A stretch of 64,000 bases of DNA from an uncultured Eudoraea sp. (GCF_947490415.1 NZ_CANLGX010000002.1:62001-126000), one strand, 5' to 3'; positions 17,102 through 26,137 are shown, counted from the stretch's first letter. The notes: a model not told the origin generated them from the sequence alone. Numbers and translations: made by a program.

Positions 17102-17148
17102 ATTTTAAAACTTAATTTAGGGATTTTTAAAACCAGAATTTATATATA

Positions 17149-18831
17149 ATGTTTTTCAAAAGCTATTTCACCTCGATTTTATTAATTGGGTTCTTTTTAA
17201 ATTCTTCAGTAGTAACAAGTCAAAGAAGAGCTAAAGAATCTGCTAAAATAGAAGATTCTGCTCCCCTAAAAACCACTCCGAAATTAATTGTGGGTATTGT
17301 CGTGGATCAAATGCGTTATGACTACCTGACACGTTTTTGGAACCATTATGGCGATGATGGGTTTAAACGCCTGGTTAATGAGGGTTTTAATTGTAAAAAC
17401 AACCACTTTAATTATGCACCTACCAGTACCGGCCCGGGACACGCATCTGTGTACACAGGTGCTACTCCGTCAATACATGGAATTATTGGAAATAACTGGT
17501 ATGATAAAGAAACTGATAAACCGGTCTATTGTGCAGCCGACGATTCTTACGAGACAGTTGGAGCCACTACAGCTGCAGGAAAGATGTCGCCACATAGGAT
17601 GACCGTTACTACTATTACGGATCAATTGCGCCTGCACACACAAATGAAAGGTAAAGTTGTTGCCATTGCGCTGAAAGACAGAGGCGCTGTACTTCCCGGT
17701 GGTCATACGGCAAATGCCGCTTACTGGTTCCTCGGTGGAGGAGAAGGGAAATGGATCAGTAGTAACTATTATATGCAGAACTTACCTAAGTGGGTCGTAG
17801 ATTTTAATTCTTCTAAGGTAGTAGAGAAATATAAGAAGCCCTGGAATACTATTGAGGATATTACTTCTTATGAGGAAAGCGGTCCTGATAATAATACTTA
17901 TGAGGGTTTGTACACAGGAGAAAGCACTCCTACTTTTCCACATGACCTTCCCGGTTTATGGGATAAGAATAGTAAATATGAACTGCTAAAGGTTACACCT
18001 TTTGGAAACAGTATTACTACTGATTTTGCAATAGATGCAATCAAAGGGGAGCAGCTGGGTACAGACAATATAACAGACTTTTTGGCTATTAGTTTTTCAA
18101 GTACAGATTATGTAGGACATTGGTTTGGTGTAAATTCGAAAGAAATACAGGATACTTACATACGTTTAGACCGTGATTTGGAACGACTATTAAAGTATTT
18201 GGATTCCAAAGTGGGAGCCGGGGAATATACCGTTTTTCTTACTGCGGATCATGGGGCAATTAATGTTCCGGCCTATTTGAAAGATCAAAGAATACCATCG
18301 GGATATATTAATAGGGCTGAAATACAATCAGAATTGGGAGAATTTATCAAATATAAGTATGGTTCCACAGCGTTAATTAAAAATTATTCTAACAACCAGC
18401 TTTTTCTTGACCATAAGATTATTCAAAATTTAGACCTAAATCCAAAGGAAGTCCAGGAGACATTGGCCAATGAATTACTATCGTACAATACCTTTGAAAA
18501 GGTATACACCGCCTATCAAATGCGAAATAATGAGTACACCACCGGAATTCCATACATTATTCAAAACGGATACAATATGAAACGCTCTGGTGATATTTTA
18601 GTGGTGCCTAAACCTGGAATTATTGATTATAGTAAAACGGGATCCACACACGGATCTGCTCAGATTTATGATACCCATACACCACTTCTTTTTTATGGAA
18701 AAGGAATTATACCGGGATCAACGGCTCTTAGAACAGAAATCCCGGATATTGCACCTACCATAGCTACTTTATTAGGGATTGCATTTCCTAACGGGACTAC
18801 TGGTAAGCCTATTACACAGGTATTAGAATAA
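17149..18831 (+). CDS. Alkaline phosphatase, PafA-like
   Basis: Secreted phosphomonoesterase of the alkaline phosphatase superfamily, 560 residues. The N-terminal signal (about 1-24, ending VVTSQ) exports it to the periplasm or outer membrane. Metal and nucleophile motifs: D53 (GIVVDQMRYD), the Thr-nucleophile loop PTSTGPGHAS (91-100), SSTDYVGHWFG (Asp and His), LTADHGAINVP, and the last His in GSTHGSAQIYD. This is the PafA layout known from Flavobacteriia, where the enzyme is described as calcium-independent and not repressed by phosphate. The Pho-box-like repeat upstream argues against constitutive expression here. It overlaps the glycosyltransferase tail by 9 nt. Confidence 0.88.
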   Translation: MFFKSYFTSILLIGFFLNSSVVTSQRRAKESAKIEDSAPLKTTPKLIVGIVVDQMRYDYLTRFWNHYGDDGFKRLVNEGFNCKNNHFNYAPTSTGPGHASVYTGATPSIHGIIGNNWYDKETDKPVYCAADDSYETVGATTAAGKMSPHRMTVTTITDQLRLHTQMKGKVVAIALKDRGAVLPGGHTANAAYWFLGGGEGKWISSNYYMQNLPKWVVDFNSSKVVEKYKKPWNTIEDITSYEESGPDNNTYEGLYTGESTPTFPHDLPGLWDKNSKYELLKVTPFGNSITTDFAIDAIKGEQLGTDNITDFLAISFSSTDYVGHWFGVNSKEIQDTYIRLDRDLERLLKYLDSKVGAGEYTVFLTADHGAINVPAYLKDQRIPSGYINRAEIQSELGEFIKYKYGSTALIKNYSNNQLFLDHKIIQNLDLNPKEVQETLANELLSYNTFEKVYTAYQMRNNEYTTGIPYIIQNGYNMKRSGDILVVPKPGIIDYSKTGSTHGSAQIYDTHTPLLFYGKGIIPGSTALRTEIPDIAPTIATLLGIAFPNGTTGKPITQVLE

Positions 18832-19674
18832 TTTATTAAAAATATTTTGCCACCTTAGTTTACGAATAAATTCGCCTTCTTTTTTGGAAACCAAAAAGGG
18901 AAGATTCTTTTTTTTGGCTTTGTTATACCCTTTTATGGTATCTATAAATAATATCGTCTTTTTTCTTTTTAAAGCAATCTTTAGTGAGGCAATCAAACTA
19001 ATCCAATAACCATAACGCATCCGATACATAGCTTCACCTTGCAGATAACGCGCCTGTTTGTTGTAGGATGCTCCCAGAGGTCGCAAATGCTTTATTTTTA
19101 AGGAATCATCTGTAATCACCTTAAAATCATTGTACTGTGCCAAAAGTTCATCAACAGTATCCCAGCCTATGGAATTTTTTAAGCCACCTATTGCATTAAA
19201 ACACTCTTTGGTATAGCTTTTAAAAGCACCCCGAACATGATCTTTGTTCATTGGGTGATTTAGTTTCCACACTCCTTTGGTATCTTGTTCATAAGCAAAT
19301 CCACCTAATATCCCGGCTCTTGGATCTGAAATTATTAGTTCAGATATTTTTTCAAAGTAGTTTTCCGGGAGTATAATGTCAGCGTCCAGTTTTACAATAA
19401 AATCGTATTGGTCGTCTAACAGTGCAAATCCTTCATTAAAAGCTTCCACAACTTTAGCCCCGGGCATATGAAGGGTAGAAGAGGATCTGTTAACTTTTAT
19501 AATATGGTTGTTTCGGGAGACAAATTCATCTATAATAATCTCGGTTTTGTCTGTAGAATTATCATTGACAACCAAAACTCTCTTTGGTTGAATGGTTTGC
19601 GATAGAACAGCATTGAGTGTGTCAGCTATGTATGATTCTTCATTATGTGCACAGATTACAATATAATAATTCAC
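18823..19674 (-). CDS. Glycosyltransferase family 2
   Basis: 283 residues of GT-A fold. N-terminal ICAHNEESYIADTL, nucleotide-binding VVND (N37, D38), and the metal-binding D97-A-D99 (KLDADI). Then GGFAYEQDTKG and an acidic WDTVDELLAQY segment consistent with an acceptor-site ED motif. The C-terminal 60 residues are basic (ALKRKKTILF, KKKNLPFL), suggesting membrane contact. Starts at GTG 19674; no ATG is near. Third gene of a KAS III - methyltransferase - GT operon (gaps of 4 and 15 nt), so its acceptor may be a lipid made by its neighbours. Donor sugar unknown. Confidence 0.87.
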   Translation of the reverse strand: MNYYIVICAHNEESYIADTLNAVLSQTIQPKRVLVVNDNSTDKTEIIIDEFVSRNNHIIKVNRSSSTLHMPGAKVVEAFNEGFALLDDQYDFIVKLDADIILPENYFEKISELIISDPRAGILGGFAYEQDTKGVWKLNHPMNKDHVRGAFKSYTKECFNAIGGLKNSIGWDTVDELLAQYNDFKVITDDSLKIKHLRPLGASYNKQARYLQGEAMYRMRYGYWISLIASLKIALKRKKTILFIDTIKGYNKAKKKNLPFLVSKKEGEFIRKLRWQNIFNKLF

Positions 19675-19689
19675 AATAGTAAGTTATAA

Positions 19690-20247
19690 TTATTTCGGCG
19701 CAATATTTCCAGTGCTTTCGGGTAGGCTTTTTCGCTCGGCATAAACAATATAATAACGAGGAGTAAAAGTGCGTAATAAAGGTCTAATTCCTAATTTCTT
19801 TACAGGATTAGTCCAGCTAAATGTGTCTTTTATCTCCCAACCGGCTTTTTCAAGCAACCAATTAAACTGCCAGGCCTCAAATTCATGATAGTGTCTGTCC
19901 CAGGGGTCAGTTTTACTCCTGTACGCTGGGGCAAACCAAAGGCGCAATGGGACACTGGCTATAATTTTATCTGCCTTAATTGCTCTCAAAATATTGTAAG
20001 GCGCTAACAGGTGTTCAAAGATTTCGAATGCTGTAACTACATTGGCATTCGAATTCTGTACGAAGTTAAAATCCAAATCCAGGTCTTCACCGTTTGTATT
20101 TTCCACCTTATAGCCATGCTGCTTCATTATTTCAGAAAATGGGTTAGTAACCCCTAAATCTAATATGGCTTCCTGAGTAGTTATGTGTTTTTGAAGAAAG
20201 GCAAGTGTATTCTTATACCTTTTTCCAGGAAAAGTTTTTTCATACAT
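19690..20247 (-). CDS. Class I SAM-dependent methyltransferase
   Basis: 185 residues. Motif I ILDLGVTNPFSEI (about 28-40, degenerate glycine loop) and motif near 71-79 (VTAFEIFEHLL), where the acidic residue binds SAM. It ends with PRYYIVYAERKSL, typical of UbiE/COQ5-like and glycolipid-associated methyltransferases. It begins 4 nt after the KAS III stop and precedes a GT2 gene by 15 nt, so it is most likely an operon partner that modifies the same product. The substrate is not readable. Confidence 0.82.
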   Translation of the reverse strand: MYEKTFPGKRYKNTLAFLQKHITTQEAILDLGVTNPFSEIMKQHGYKVENTNGEDLDLDFNFVQNSNANVVTAFEIFEHLLAPYNILRAIKADKIIASVPLRLWFAPAYRSKTDPWDRHYHEFEAWQFNWLLEKAGWEIKDTFSWTNPVKKLGIRPLLRTFTPRYYIVYAERKSLPESTGNIAPK

Positions 20248-20251
20248 ATTT

Positions 20252-21310
20252 TCAGCATCTATGAACTATGGCGTTGATATTCATGCCTGCGCCAACACTG
20301 GCAAAGATAACAACATCTCCTTTTTCTATTTGCTGATTTTCTATTTTTCCGGTTTTAACCATATGAAACAAGGTTGGAACGGTTGCCACGGAACTATTTC
20401 CCATTTCATGAATATTCATTGGCATAACTCCTTCAGGCATTTCCAAATTATAAGACTTGTAAAATCGTTTGACGATCGCCTCGTCCATTTTTTCATTGGC
20501 CTGATGAATAAATATTTTTTTTACATTTTCAATGGGTATTCCGCTTTTTTCCAAAGAATTCCTCATGGCATTTGGAACATGATTTAGCGCAAATTCATAA
20601 ATTTTACGCCCATACATTTTAATATATTGAGTTTTGCTGGTACAAGCTTTATTATGCGATTCGCCAAAAAATAGATAAAAGGCTTCTTCATTGGTATATG
20701 TAGCGGAAGTATGTGCAAGGATCTCACCGGAATCTTCCGAGTCTTCAATAATACATGCTCCCGCTCCATCTGAATAAATCATGGAATCCCGATCGTGCTG
20801 ATCAATTACCCTGGAAAGTGTTTCCGCTCCAATTACGAGACATTTTTTTGCTATTCCACTTTTGATAAAAGCATTTGCCTGAATTACTCCTTCAATCCAG
20901 CCCGGACAACCAAATAGCATATCATATGCAACACATTTGGGATTTTTAATTTTTAGGAGATGCTTTACTCTTGTAGCTAAACTGGGTACGGTGTCACTCT
21001 GGGATTGCCCATAGCTTACGTCTCCAAAATTATGTGCAAAAATGATATAATCCAGTTCTTCCGCATCAATTCCGGCATCTTCAATAGCATCACGGGCTGC
21101 AAAGAATCCCAAATCTGAAGTATTCAGTTCTTTTTTGGCATAGCGCCTTTCAGCAATACCGGTTATTGCCTTAAATTTTTCGATAATAACCTCGTTTGTA
21201 TAATCAAAAGGAATGCCTTCACTGGTAAGAAAATTGTGGTGCTCAAAATCTTTATTTTGAGTAGTGATAGACGGTATATAACAACCTGTTCCGCTAATTC
21301 CAATACTCAT
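20252..21310 (-). CDS. 3-oxoacyl-ACP synthase III-like enzyme
   Basis: Thiolase-fold condensing enzyme. 352 residues from the ATG at 21310; an upstream TTG at 21340 would give 362 and is less likely. The triad is complete: C135 (DMLFGCPGW), H269 (FIHQAN) and N305 (HEMGNSSV). It is longer and more divergent than housekeeping FabH (about 320-330), closer to the KAS III relatives that condense unusual acyl donors. It heads an operon with a methyltransferase and a glycosyltransferase. A perfect 18-bp palindrome sits 50 nt upstream. The product is unknown; a specialised membrane or cell-surface lipid is my inference. Confidence 0.85.
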   Translation of the reverse strand: MSIGISGTGCYIPSITTQNKDFEHHNFLTSEGIPFDYTNEVIIEKFKAITGIAERRYAKKELNTSDLGFFAARDAIEDAGIDAEELDYIIFAHNFGDVSYGQSQSDTVPSLATRVKHLLKIKNPKCVAYDMLFGCPGWIEGVIQANAFIKSGIAKKCLVIGAETLSRVIDQHDRDSMIYSDGAGACIIEDSEDSGEILAHTSATYTNEEAFYLFFGESHNKACTSKTQYIKMYGRKIYEFALNHVPNAMRNSLEKSGIPIENVKKIFIHQANEKMDEAIVKRFYKSYNLEMPEGVMPMNIHEMGNSSVATVPTLFHMVKTGKIENQQIEKGDVVIFASVGAGMNINAIVHRC

Positions 21311-21360
21311 GTTTAATGGAGTTGTATAAGTTTTTGCCAAACTACTAAAAAATAGTGTTC

Positions 21361-21378
21361 TACTATGCGCGCATAGTA
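21361..21378. promoter_or_regulatory. Perfect 18-bp palindrome before the KAS III operon
   Basis: TACTATGCGCGCATAGTA reads the same on both strands. It lies 50 nt before the KAS III ATG and 89 nt after the gcvP stop. There is no T run directly after it on the minus strand (the next bases are GAACACTATTTTTT), so an operator fits better than a terminator. Confidence 0.5.
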
Positions 21379-21467
21379 CTTAATTACGATGTTCAGAACA
21401 AACAAACAATATGAAATTAATTCTTAAGCTTTTATGTAGCCTTTAAAATCCCTGATTATTGGCAAAA

Positions 21468-24320
21468 CTAGGCTTCCATATATGCTTCAATTGGAGCACA
21501 GGTACATATTAAATTACGATCTCCATAAGCATCATCAACTCTTCGAACGCTGGGCCAAAATTTATTTTCATTAACAAAGGGCAGTGGAAATGCTGCTTCT
21601 TGTCTTGAATATGGGAAATCCCATGAATCATTGGTCACCATATGCAACGTATGTGGTGCATTTTTTAATAGATTGTTTGTATCATTTGCAGAGGCCTGAT
21701 CAATTTCTGCCCGGATTGATATCATAGCATCACAAAATCGATCTAATTCATCAAGATTTTCACTTTCCGTAGGTTCTATCATAAGGGTTCCGGCTACAGG
21801 AAAAGATACTGTTGGAGCATGAAAACCATAGTCCATCAATCGTTTGGCGATATCAGCAACCTCTATTCCGTTTTGTTTAAATGGTCTGCAGTCTATTATC
21901 ATTTCATGTGCTGCCCGCCCTTGTTCCCCGGTGTAAAGAACATCGAATTTTCCACTCAACCTGTTCTTTATATAGTTTGCATTAAGAATAGCAATCTTTG
22001 TAGATTCGGTTAAGCCGGCTTCTCCAAGCATCTTTATATAACCATAAGAAATTAAACAAACCAATGAACTGCCCCAGGGAGCCCCTGAAATTGCCGTAAT
22101 GGCTTTTTCACCACCAGTTTTTATTACCGGATTGCCAGGGAGGAAAGGAACCAATTGCGCGGCAACACAAATAGGCCCTACTCCGGGTCCTCCGCCTCCA
22201 TGTGGGATGGCAAAAGTTTTGTGTAGGTTGAGATGGCAAACATCAGCTCCAATAGTTGCTGGATTTGTTAATCCTACCTGAGCATTCATATTGGCACCAT
22301 CCATATAAACCTGTCCCCCATGGTCGTGAATAAGCTGTGTTATTTTTTTAATGGAGGATTCAAAAACTCCATGTGTTGAAGGATAGGTAATCATTAATGC
22401 AGCCAAATTTTCTGAATGCATTTCTACTTTCTCCTCAAGGTCAACCATATCTATATTTCCCCGATCATCTGTTTTAGTTACAACAACCTTCATTCCGGCC
22501 ATTACCGCCGAAGCCGGATTAGTCCCATGTGCCGAAGCCGGGATTATACAAATATTTCTATGAGTTTCGCCTCTGGATTCATGATATGCTCTTATGGTCA
22601 TTAATCCCGCATACTCGCCTTGTGCGCCGGAATTGGGTTGCAGAGAAGTACCCGCGAAACCCGTTATTTCAGTTAAATCGTTTTCTAAATCCCGGAGGAT
22701 TATTTGGTAACCCTCTGCCTGCTCAACCGGGACAAATGGATGAATGTTTCCCCATGCAGGCATACTCAAAGGAAGCATTTGACTTGCAGCATTCAATTTC
22801 ATAGTGCAAGAACCCAGTGAGATCATAGAATGATTTAGTGCCAGGTCCTTCCGTTCTAATTTTTTAAGATAACGCATTAATTCCGTCTCTGAATGATGTG
22901 AATTGAAGACCTCGTTTTCCAGGAAGGGGGTGTTGCGTGTTAACGAATTTGGAATAACATCCTTTGTTTTCTCATCAAAAGAATTAATTTCTTTGGATCC
23001 AGTGAATTCACTAAAGCAATTGTAAATTAGTTTAATATCGTCTTTGCTCGTTACCTCATTGACCGATATGGAAACGGTATTATTATCAATATAATTAAAA
23101 TTAATACCATTTTTTTCCGCTATCAATTTTAAGGACTTGGCATCAGGGACCCGCACCCTGATGGTGTCGAAAAAGGCGGTGTTCAATTGTTTAAGTCCTT
23201 GTTGTTCAAGTAACTGACCTAAAAGTTTTGCATTATGATGGACTTTATTTGCAATGTATTTTAATCCTTTTGGCCCGTGATAAACCGCATAAGCCCCTGC
23301 CATCACTGCAAGTAAAACCTGGGCTGTACAAATGTTAGATGTGGCTTTATCTCTTTTAATATGCTGTTCTCTTGTCTGTAAAGCCATGCGCAAAGCCTGA
23401 TTGCCGTCTGTATCTCTGGTAAGCCCTATGATTCTTCCAGGGATATTTCTTTTATAAGCTTCCCTGGTGGCAAAAAAAGCAGCATGTGGGCCCCCATAGC
23501 CCAAAGGGATTCCAAATCGTTGCGTGGTTCCAACAACTACATCTACTCCAATTTCACCAGGCGGGGTTAATAAAACCAAACTGAGTATATCTGCCGCTAC
23601 AGCAACTTTTATCTCTTTATCCCTGGCTTTTTGAACAAAACTTTTATAATCATTTACCTGGCCATATTTCCCGGGGTATTGCAACAAAGCGCCGTAAAAA
23701 CTCTCACTAAACTCGAATGTTTCATGATCTCCGGTTACCAATTCAATTCCAAGGGGTTTTGATCTGGTTTGCAATAGTGAGAGGGTCTGCGGGAATACTT
23801 CATTAGAAACAAAAAATTTAACCACCTCATTTTTCTTTTGTTCCCTGGTCCTCAAATCAAAAAGCATGGTCATCGCTTCGGCAGCTGCAGTACTTTCATC
23901 TAAAAGCGAAGCATTGGATAGCTCCATCCCGGTAAGATCGCATATCATGGTTTGGAAGTTTAATAAGGCTTCCAAGCGCCCTTGTGCAATTTCTGCCTGA
24001 TATGGCGTATAAGCTGTATACCATCCTGGGTTTTCAAGAATATTCCTTTTAATAACAGATGGGGTAATACATTCGTTATATCCCAGACCGATATAAGTTT
24101 TGTATACCTTGTTTTTTAGAGAAAGGGAATTAATATGTGACAGGAATTCATGTTCACTCATTTCCCTATTGAGGTCTAAAGGTTTTTTAAGTCTTATTTC
24201 ACTGGGAATAGTTTCATTTATAAGCTGGTCTATACTTTCTACGCCAATGGTTTCAAGCATTTTGGGCAGATCTTCTTTTCGTATACCTATATGTCTTGAA
24301 GCAAACAGGTCTGTCGTCAT
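21468..24320 (-). CDS. gcvP: Glycine dehydrogenase (decarboxylating), P protein
   Basis: PLP enzyme of the glycine cleavage system: decarboxylates glycine and passes the aminomethyl group to the H protein. 950 residues from the ATG at 24320 (TTDLFASRHIG); the longer frame to 24356 lacks conservation. Single-chain form with both halves: N-terminal (FASRHIGIRKEDL, YTPYQAEIAQGR) and C-terminal PLP lysine in NLHKTFAIPHGGGGPG. Ends with APIEAYMEA. gcvT and gcvH are not in the window. A TAATTTTG element lies 33 nt before the ATG. I see no glycine riboswitch in the leader. Secure. Confidence 0.96.
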   Translation of the reverse strand: MTTDLFASRHIGIRKEDLPKMLETIGVESIDQLINETIPSEIRLKKPLDLNREMSEHEFLSHINSLSLKNKVYKTYIGLGYNECITPSVIKRNILENPGWYTAYTPYQAEIAQGRLEALLNFQTMICDLTGMELSNASLLDESTAAAEAMTMLFDLRTREQKKNEVVKFFVSNEVFPQTLSLLQTRSKPLGIELVTGDHETFEFSESFYGALLQYPGKYGQVNDYKSFVQKARDKEIKVAVAADILSLVLLTPPGEIGVDVVVGTTQRFGIPLGYGGPHAAFFATREAYKRNIPGRIIGLTRDTDGNQALRMALQTREQHIKRDKATSNICTAQVLLAVMAGAYAVYHGPKGLKYIANKVHHNAKLLGQLLEQQGLKQLNTAFFDTIRVRVPDAKSLKLIAEKNGINFNYIDNNTVSISVNEVTSKDDIKLIYNCFSEFTGSKEINSFDEKTKDVIPNSLTRNTPFLENEVFNSHHSETELMRYLKKLERKDLALNHSMISLGSCTMKLNAASQMLPLSMPAWGNIHPFVPVEQAEGYQIILRDLENDLTEITGFAGTSLQPNSGAQGEYAGLMTIRAYHESRGETHRNICIIPASAHGTNPASAVMAGMKVVVTKTDDRGNIDMVDLEEKVEMHSENLAALMITYPSTHGVFESSIKKITQLIHDHGGQVYMDGANMNAQVGLTNPATIGADVCHLNLHKTFAIPHGGGGPGVGPICVAAQLVPFLPGNPVIKTGGEKAITAISGAPWGSSLVCLISYGYIKMLGEAGLTESTKIAILNANYIKNRLSGKFDVLYTGEQGRAAHEMIIDCRPFKQNGIEVADIAKRLMDYGFHAPTVSFPVAGTLMIEPTESENLDELDRFCDAMISIRAEIDQASANDTNNLLKNAPHTLHMVTNDSWDFPYSRQEAAFPLPFVNENKFWPSVRRVDDAYGDRNLICTCAPIEAYMEA

Positions 24321-24353
24321 AATTCCGGATTTTATAGCTAAAATAATAGTGAA

Positions 24354-24361
24354 CAAAATTA
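24354..24361 (-). promoter_or_regulatory. -7 element TAATTTTG before gcvP
   Basis: Fits TAnnTTTG on the minus strand, 33 nt before the gcvP ATG. No TTG is at the usual 17-23 nt spacing. Confidence 0.4.
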
Positions 24362-24446
24362 GGGATTAATTCTTGTAAAATAATCTATTTCAAAGCGCAG
24401 TGGCCTAAAGTTTTTAACTAAAAAGATACGTTATGAACAGTTTGGC

Positions 24447-24454
24447 TATTTTTG
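24447..24454 (+). promoter_or_regulatory. -7 element TATTTTTG before the UbiA-like gene
   Basis: Fits TAnnTTTG and ends 4 nt before the ATG at 24459, the same tight arrangement as murF. It implies a nearly leaderless mRNA if used. Confidence 0.35.
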
Positions 24455-24458
24455 TTTA

Positions 24459-25283
24459 ATGGGGTGGTTGAACCGTATTTTTAATTTTTATCTGGATGCC
24501 AGTATTCATGTGGCGCTTGCGGTAATAAGCCTGGTATTGATCACAAACCTGTACTTAAACATTATACCCGGGCAGCATCTAATTCTTTTCGTTTTTTTTG
24601 GAACTATACCGAGTTATAATTTTATTAAATACGGGGTTGAAGCCAAAAAATATATTCTGGTAAAGAATAGCTATCACAGGCAAATACAAATTTTCAGTTT
24701 TATATTTTTGACGCTTGCGGGGTATCATTTCTTTTTTTTGAGTTATGCGGTATGGTTCATTTGTTTTGTATTGGCCCTACTTGTAGGATTGTATGCCTTG
24801 CCGGTTTCTTCAAAGCACAAGAATTTAAGGAATTCGGGCATCTTAAAAGTATTGCTGGTGGCGTTGGTTTGGACAGGCACTACGGTCGTAATTCCTGTAA
24901 TATCTTCGACTATTTCTTTTTCATGGGATATTGGACTTCTAATACTCCAACAGTTTATTTTAATTCTCATATTGTTAATTCCATTTGAGATAAGGGATCT
25001 TGAATATGATGAATTGAATCTTAAGACAATACCGCAGCGCATCGGAGTATCTCAAACCAAAAATCTTGGTCTTTTCTTGTCTCTTATTTTCTATTTGATA
25101 ACATTTCTTAAGGACGATTTAAGTCGGTTAGAAATTATTGGAAAGACAATACTCTTTTTGATTTTAATAATTATGCTGCTTATGACGCGCAGAAATCAAT
25201 CAAAATATTTTGCCTCTTTTTTTGTAGAAAGCATTCCGATATGTTGGTTGGGGATCCTAATAGTCCTGGAAAATTATCTTTAG
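24459..25283 (+). CDS. UbiA-like polytopic membrane protein
   Basis: 274 residues, about eight hydrophobic helices, no signal peptide. The segment IPFEIRDLEYDELNLKTIPQRIG (about 186-208) matches the second Asp-rich region and following helix of UbiA-type prenyltransferases (DxxxD). The first Asp-rich motif (NDxxD) is not seen: the equivalent early loop reads SYNFIKYGVEAKKY. The protein may therefore be a divergent or inactive UbiA relative. It converges on the anti-sigma candidate with stops overlapping by 4 nt. The fold is likely; enzyme activity is doubtful. Confidence 0.65.
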   Translation: MGWLNRIFNFYLDASIHVALAVISLVLITNLYLNIIPGQHLILFVFFGTIPSYNFIKYGVEAKKYILVKNSYHRQIQIFSFIFLTLAGYHFFFLSYAVWFICFVLALLVGLYALPVSSKHKNLRNSGILKVLLVALVWTGTTVVIPVISSTISFSWDIGLLILQQFILILILLIPFEIRDLEYDELNLKTIPQRIGVSQTKNLGLFLSLIFYLITFLKDDLSRLEIIGKTILFLILIIMLLMTRRNQSKYFASFFVESIPICWLGILIVLENYL

Positions 25284-25507
25284 ATATTATGTTCAAGCTT
25301 TTCTTTCATTTTTTCCTTTTCCAGATCAGAAAGGTTATGCAAATTGGCTTTATCACAAAGTATAGTTAGTTTTTTGTTCTTCCTGGAAAATGCAGCGCAG
25401 GTTTTACAGTATAAAAGGTGAAAACCTAACTTGATTTGTTCAAGAAGTGTCGCTTCTTTGTATTGTTTTTTATTGCAAATTGTACTTGCTTTCTCGCAAC
25501 TAATCAT
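25280..25507 (-). CDS. Small zinc-binding anti-sigma (ZAS-type) candidate
   Basis: 75 residues, soluble, no membrane segment. Ligand pattern Cys4, His30, Cys34, Cys37 (HLLYCKTC): H-x3-C-x2-C preceded by a Cys 26 residues before the His. That spacing equals Cys11-His37-Cys41-Cys44 of the redox-sensing anti-sigma factor RsrA. The rest is a charged helix (LSDLEKEKMKEKLEHNI). The ATG overlaps the stop of the upstream ECF sigma gene (ATGA), the usual layout for a sigma/anti-sigma pair. Likely role: holding that sigma factor until zinc or redox change releases it. Inferred from spacing and context. Confidence 0.7.
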   Translation of the reverse strand: MISCEKASTICNKKQYKEATLLEQIKLGFHLLYCKTCAAFSRKNKKLTILCDKANLHNLSDLEKEKMKEKLEHNI

Positions 25508-26064
25508 AATTTAAACCAATTTTCACTCAGGCAACCCATAAGATTCGTTCTCGCTCTGTGTACCATTACCCAAAGGTTAGACGGATTTATACCAAGTTCA
25601 TTACAGATATCTTCCGTGCTTAATCCTCGGATAGTTTTCATGACAAATACGGCAGATTGCTTTTTTGGTAGCTTAGAAATACATTCCTGTATGGCTAGTC
25701 CCAATTCTTCATTTTCTATAGCATCATTTTCAAGTGTACTAAAGGGATCTGCCACATTTTCTTCCAGCCAATCTCCCGCTGAATCACTTTGACTGCTATA
25801 ATTAATTCGTACTTCGGCCTTACCTTTTTTCGAATTAATTTTTCTATAATAATCTATGACCTTTCGTTTTAAAATAGCAATAAGCCAGGTGCGTTCCGTT
25901 GCGGCTCCCTGAAAATTTTTAGCCGATTTTAAACCGGCCAGGAATGTTTCCTGTACCAAATCCTTAGCGATCTCTGCATCGCTCACCCGCGCCACGGCAT
26001 AGTTGAAGAGATAGTCAGCGTAATTGTCTACCCATGAAGTAGGATTTAAATAATTTTCTGTCAT
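25504..26064 (-). CDS. ECF RNA polymerase sigma factor
   Basis: 186 residues from the ATG at 26064. The TTG at 26085 that would lengthen it falls inside a TATTTTTG promoter element, so it is rejected. Region 2 (about 10-75): ADYLFNYAVARVSDAEIAKDLVQETF then TERTWLIAILKRKVIDYYRK. Region 4 (about 128-180): LPKKQSAVFVMKTIRGLSTEDICNELGI and SNLWVMVHRARTNLMGCL. It directs RNA polymerase to an alternative promoter set. Overlaps the small ZAS-type gene by 4 nt and diverges from a rhodanese lipoprotein across 73 nt. Regulon unknown; redox or thiol stress is inferred from the neighbours. Confidence 0.9.
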   Translation of the reverse strand: MTENYLNPTSWVDNYADYLFNYAVARVSDAEIAKDLVQETFLAGLKSAKNFQGAATERTWLIAILKRKVIDYYRKINSKKGKAEVRINYSSQSDSAGDWLEENVADPFSTLENDAIENEELGLAIQECISKLPKKQSAVFVMKTIRGLSTEDICNELGINPSNLWVMVHRARTNLMGCLSENWFKL

Positions 26065-26082
26065 TTTGATACTTGTGGAACC

Positions 26083-26090
26083 CAAAAATA
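26083..26090 (-). promoter_or_regulatory. -7 element TATTTTTG before the ECF sigma gene
   Basis: Fits TAnnTTTG on the minus strand and ends 18 nt before the ATG at 26064. Supports that ATG as the start. Confidence 0.45.
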
Positions 26091-26137
26091 AATTAATTTT
26101 AATGAAAATATTAATTTAAAGTGTAATACACCCAATT

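Noticed and set aside
24321-24458. Glycine riboswitch before gcvP
   Set aside because: The leader is short and lacks the paired GG-rich aptamer sequences; only a -7 element is visible.
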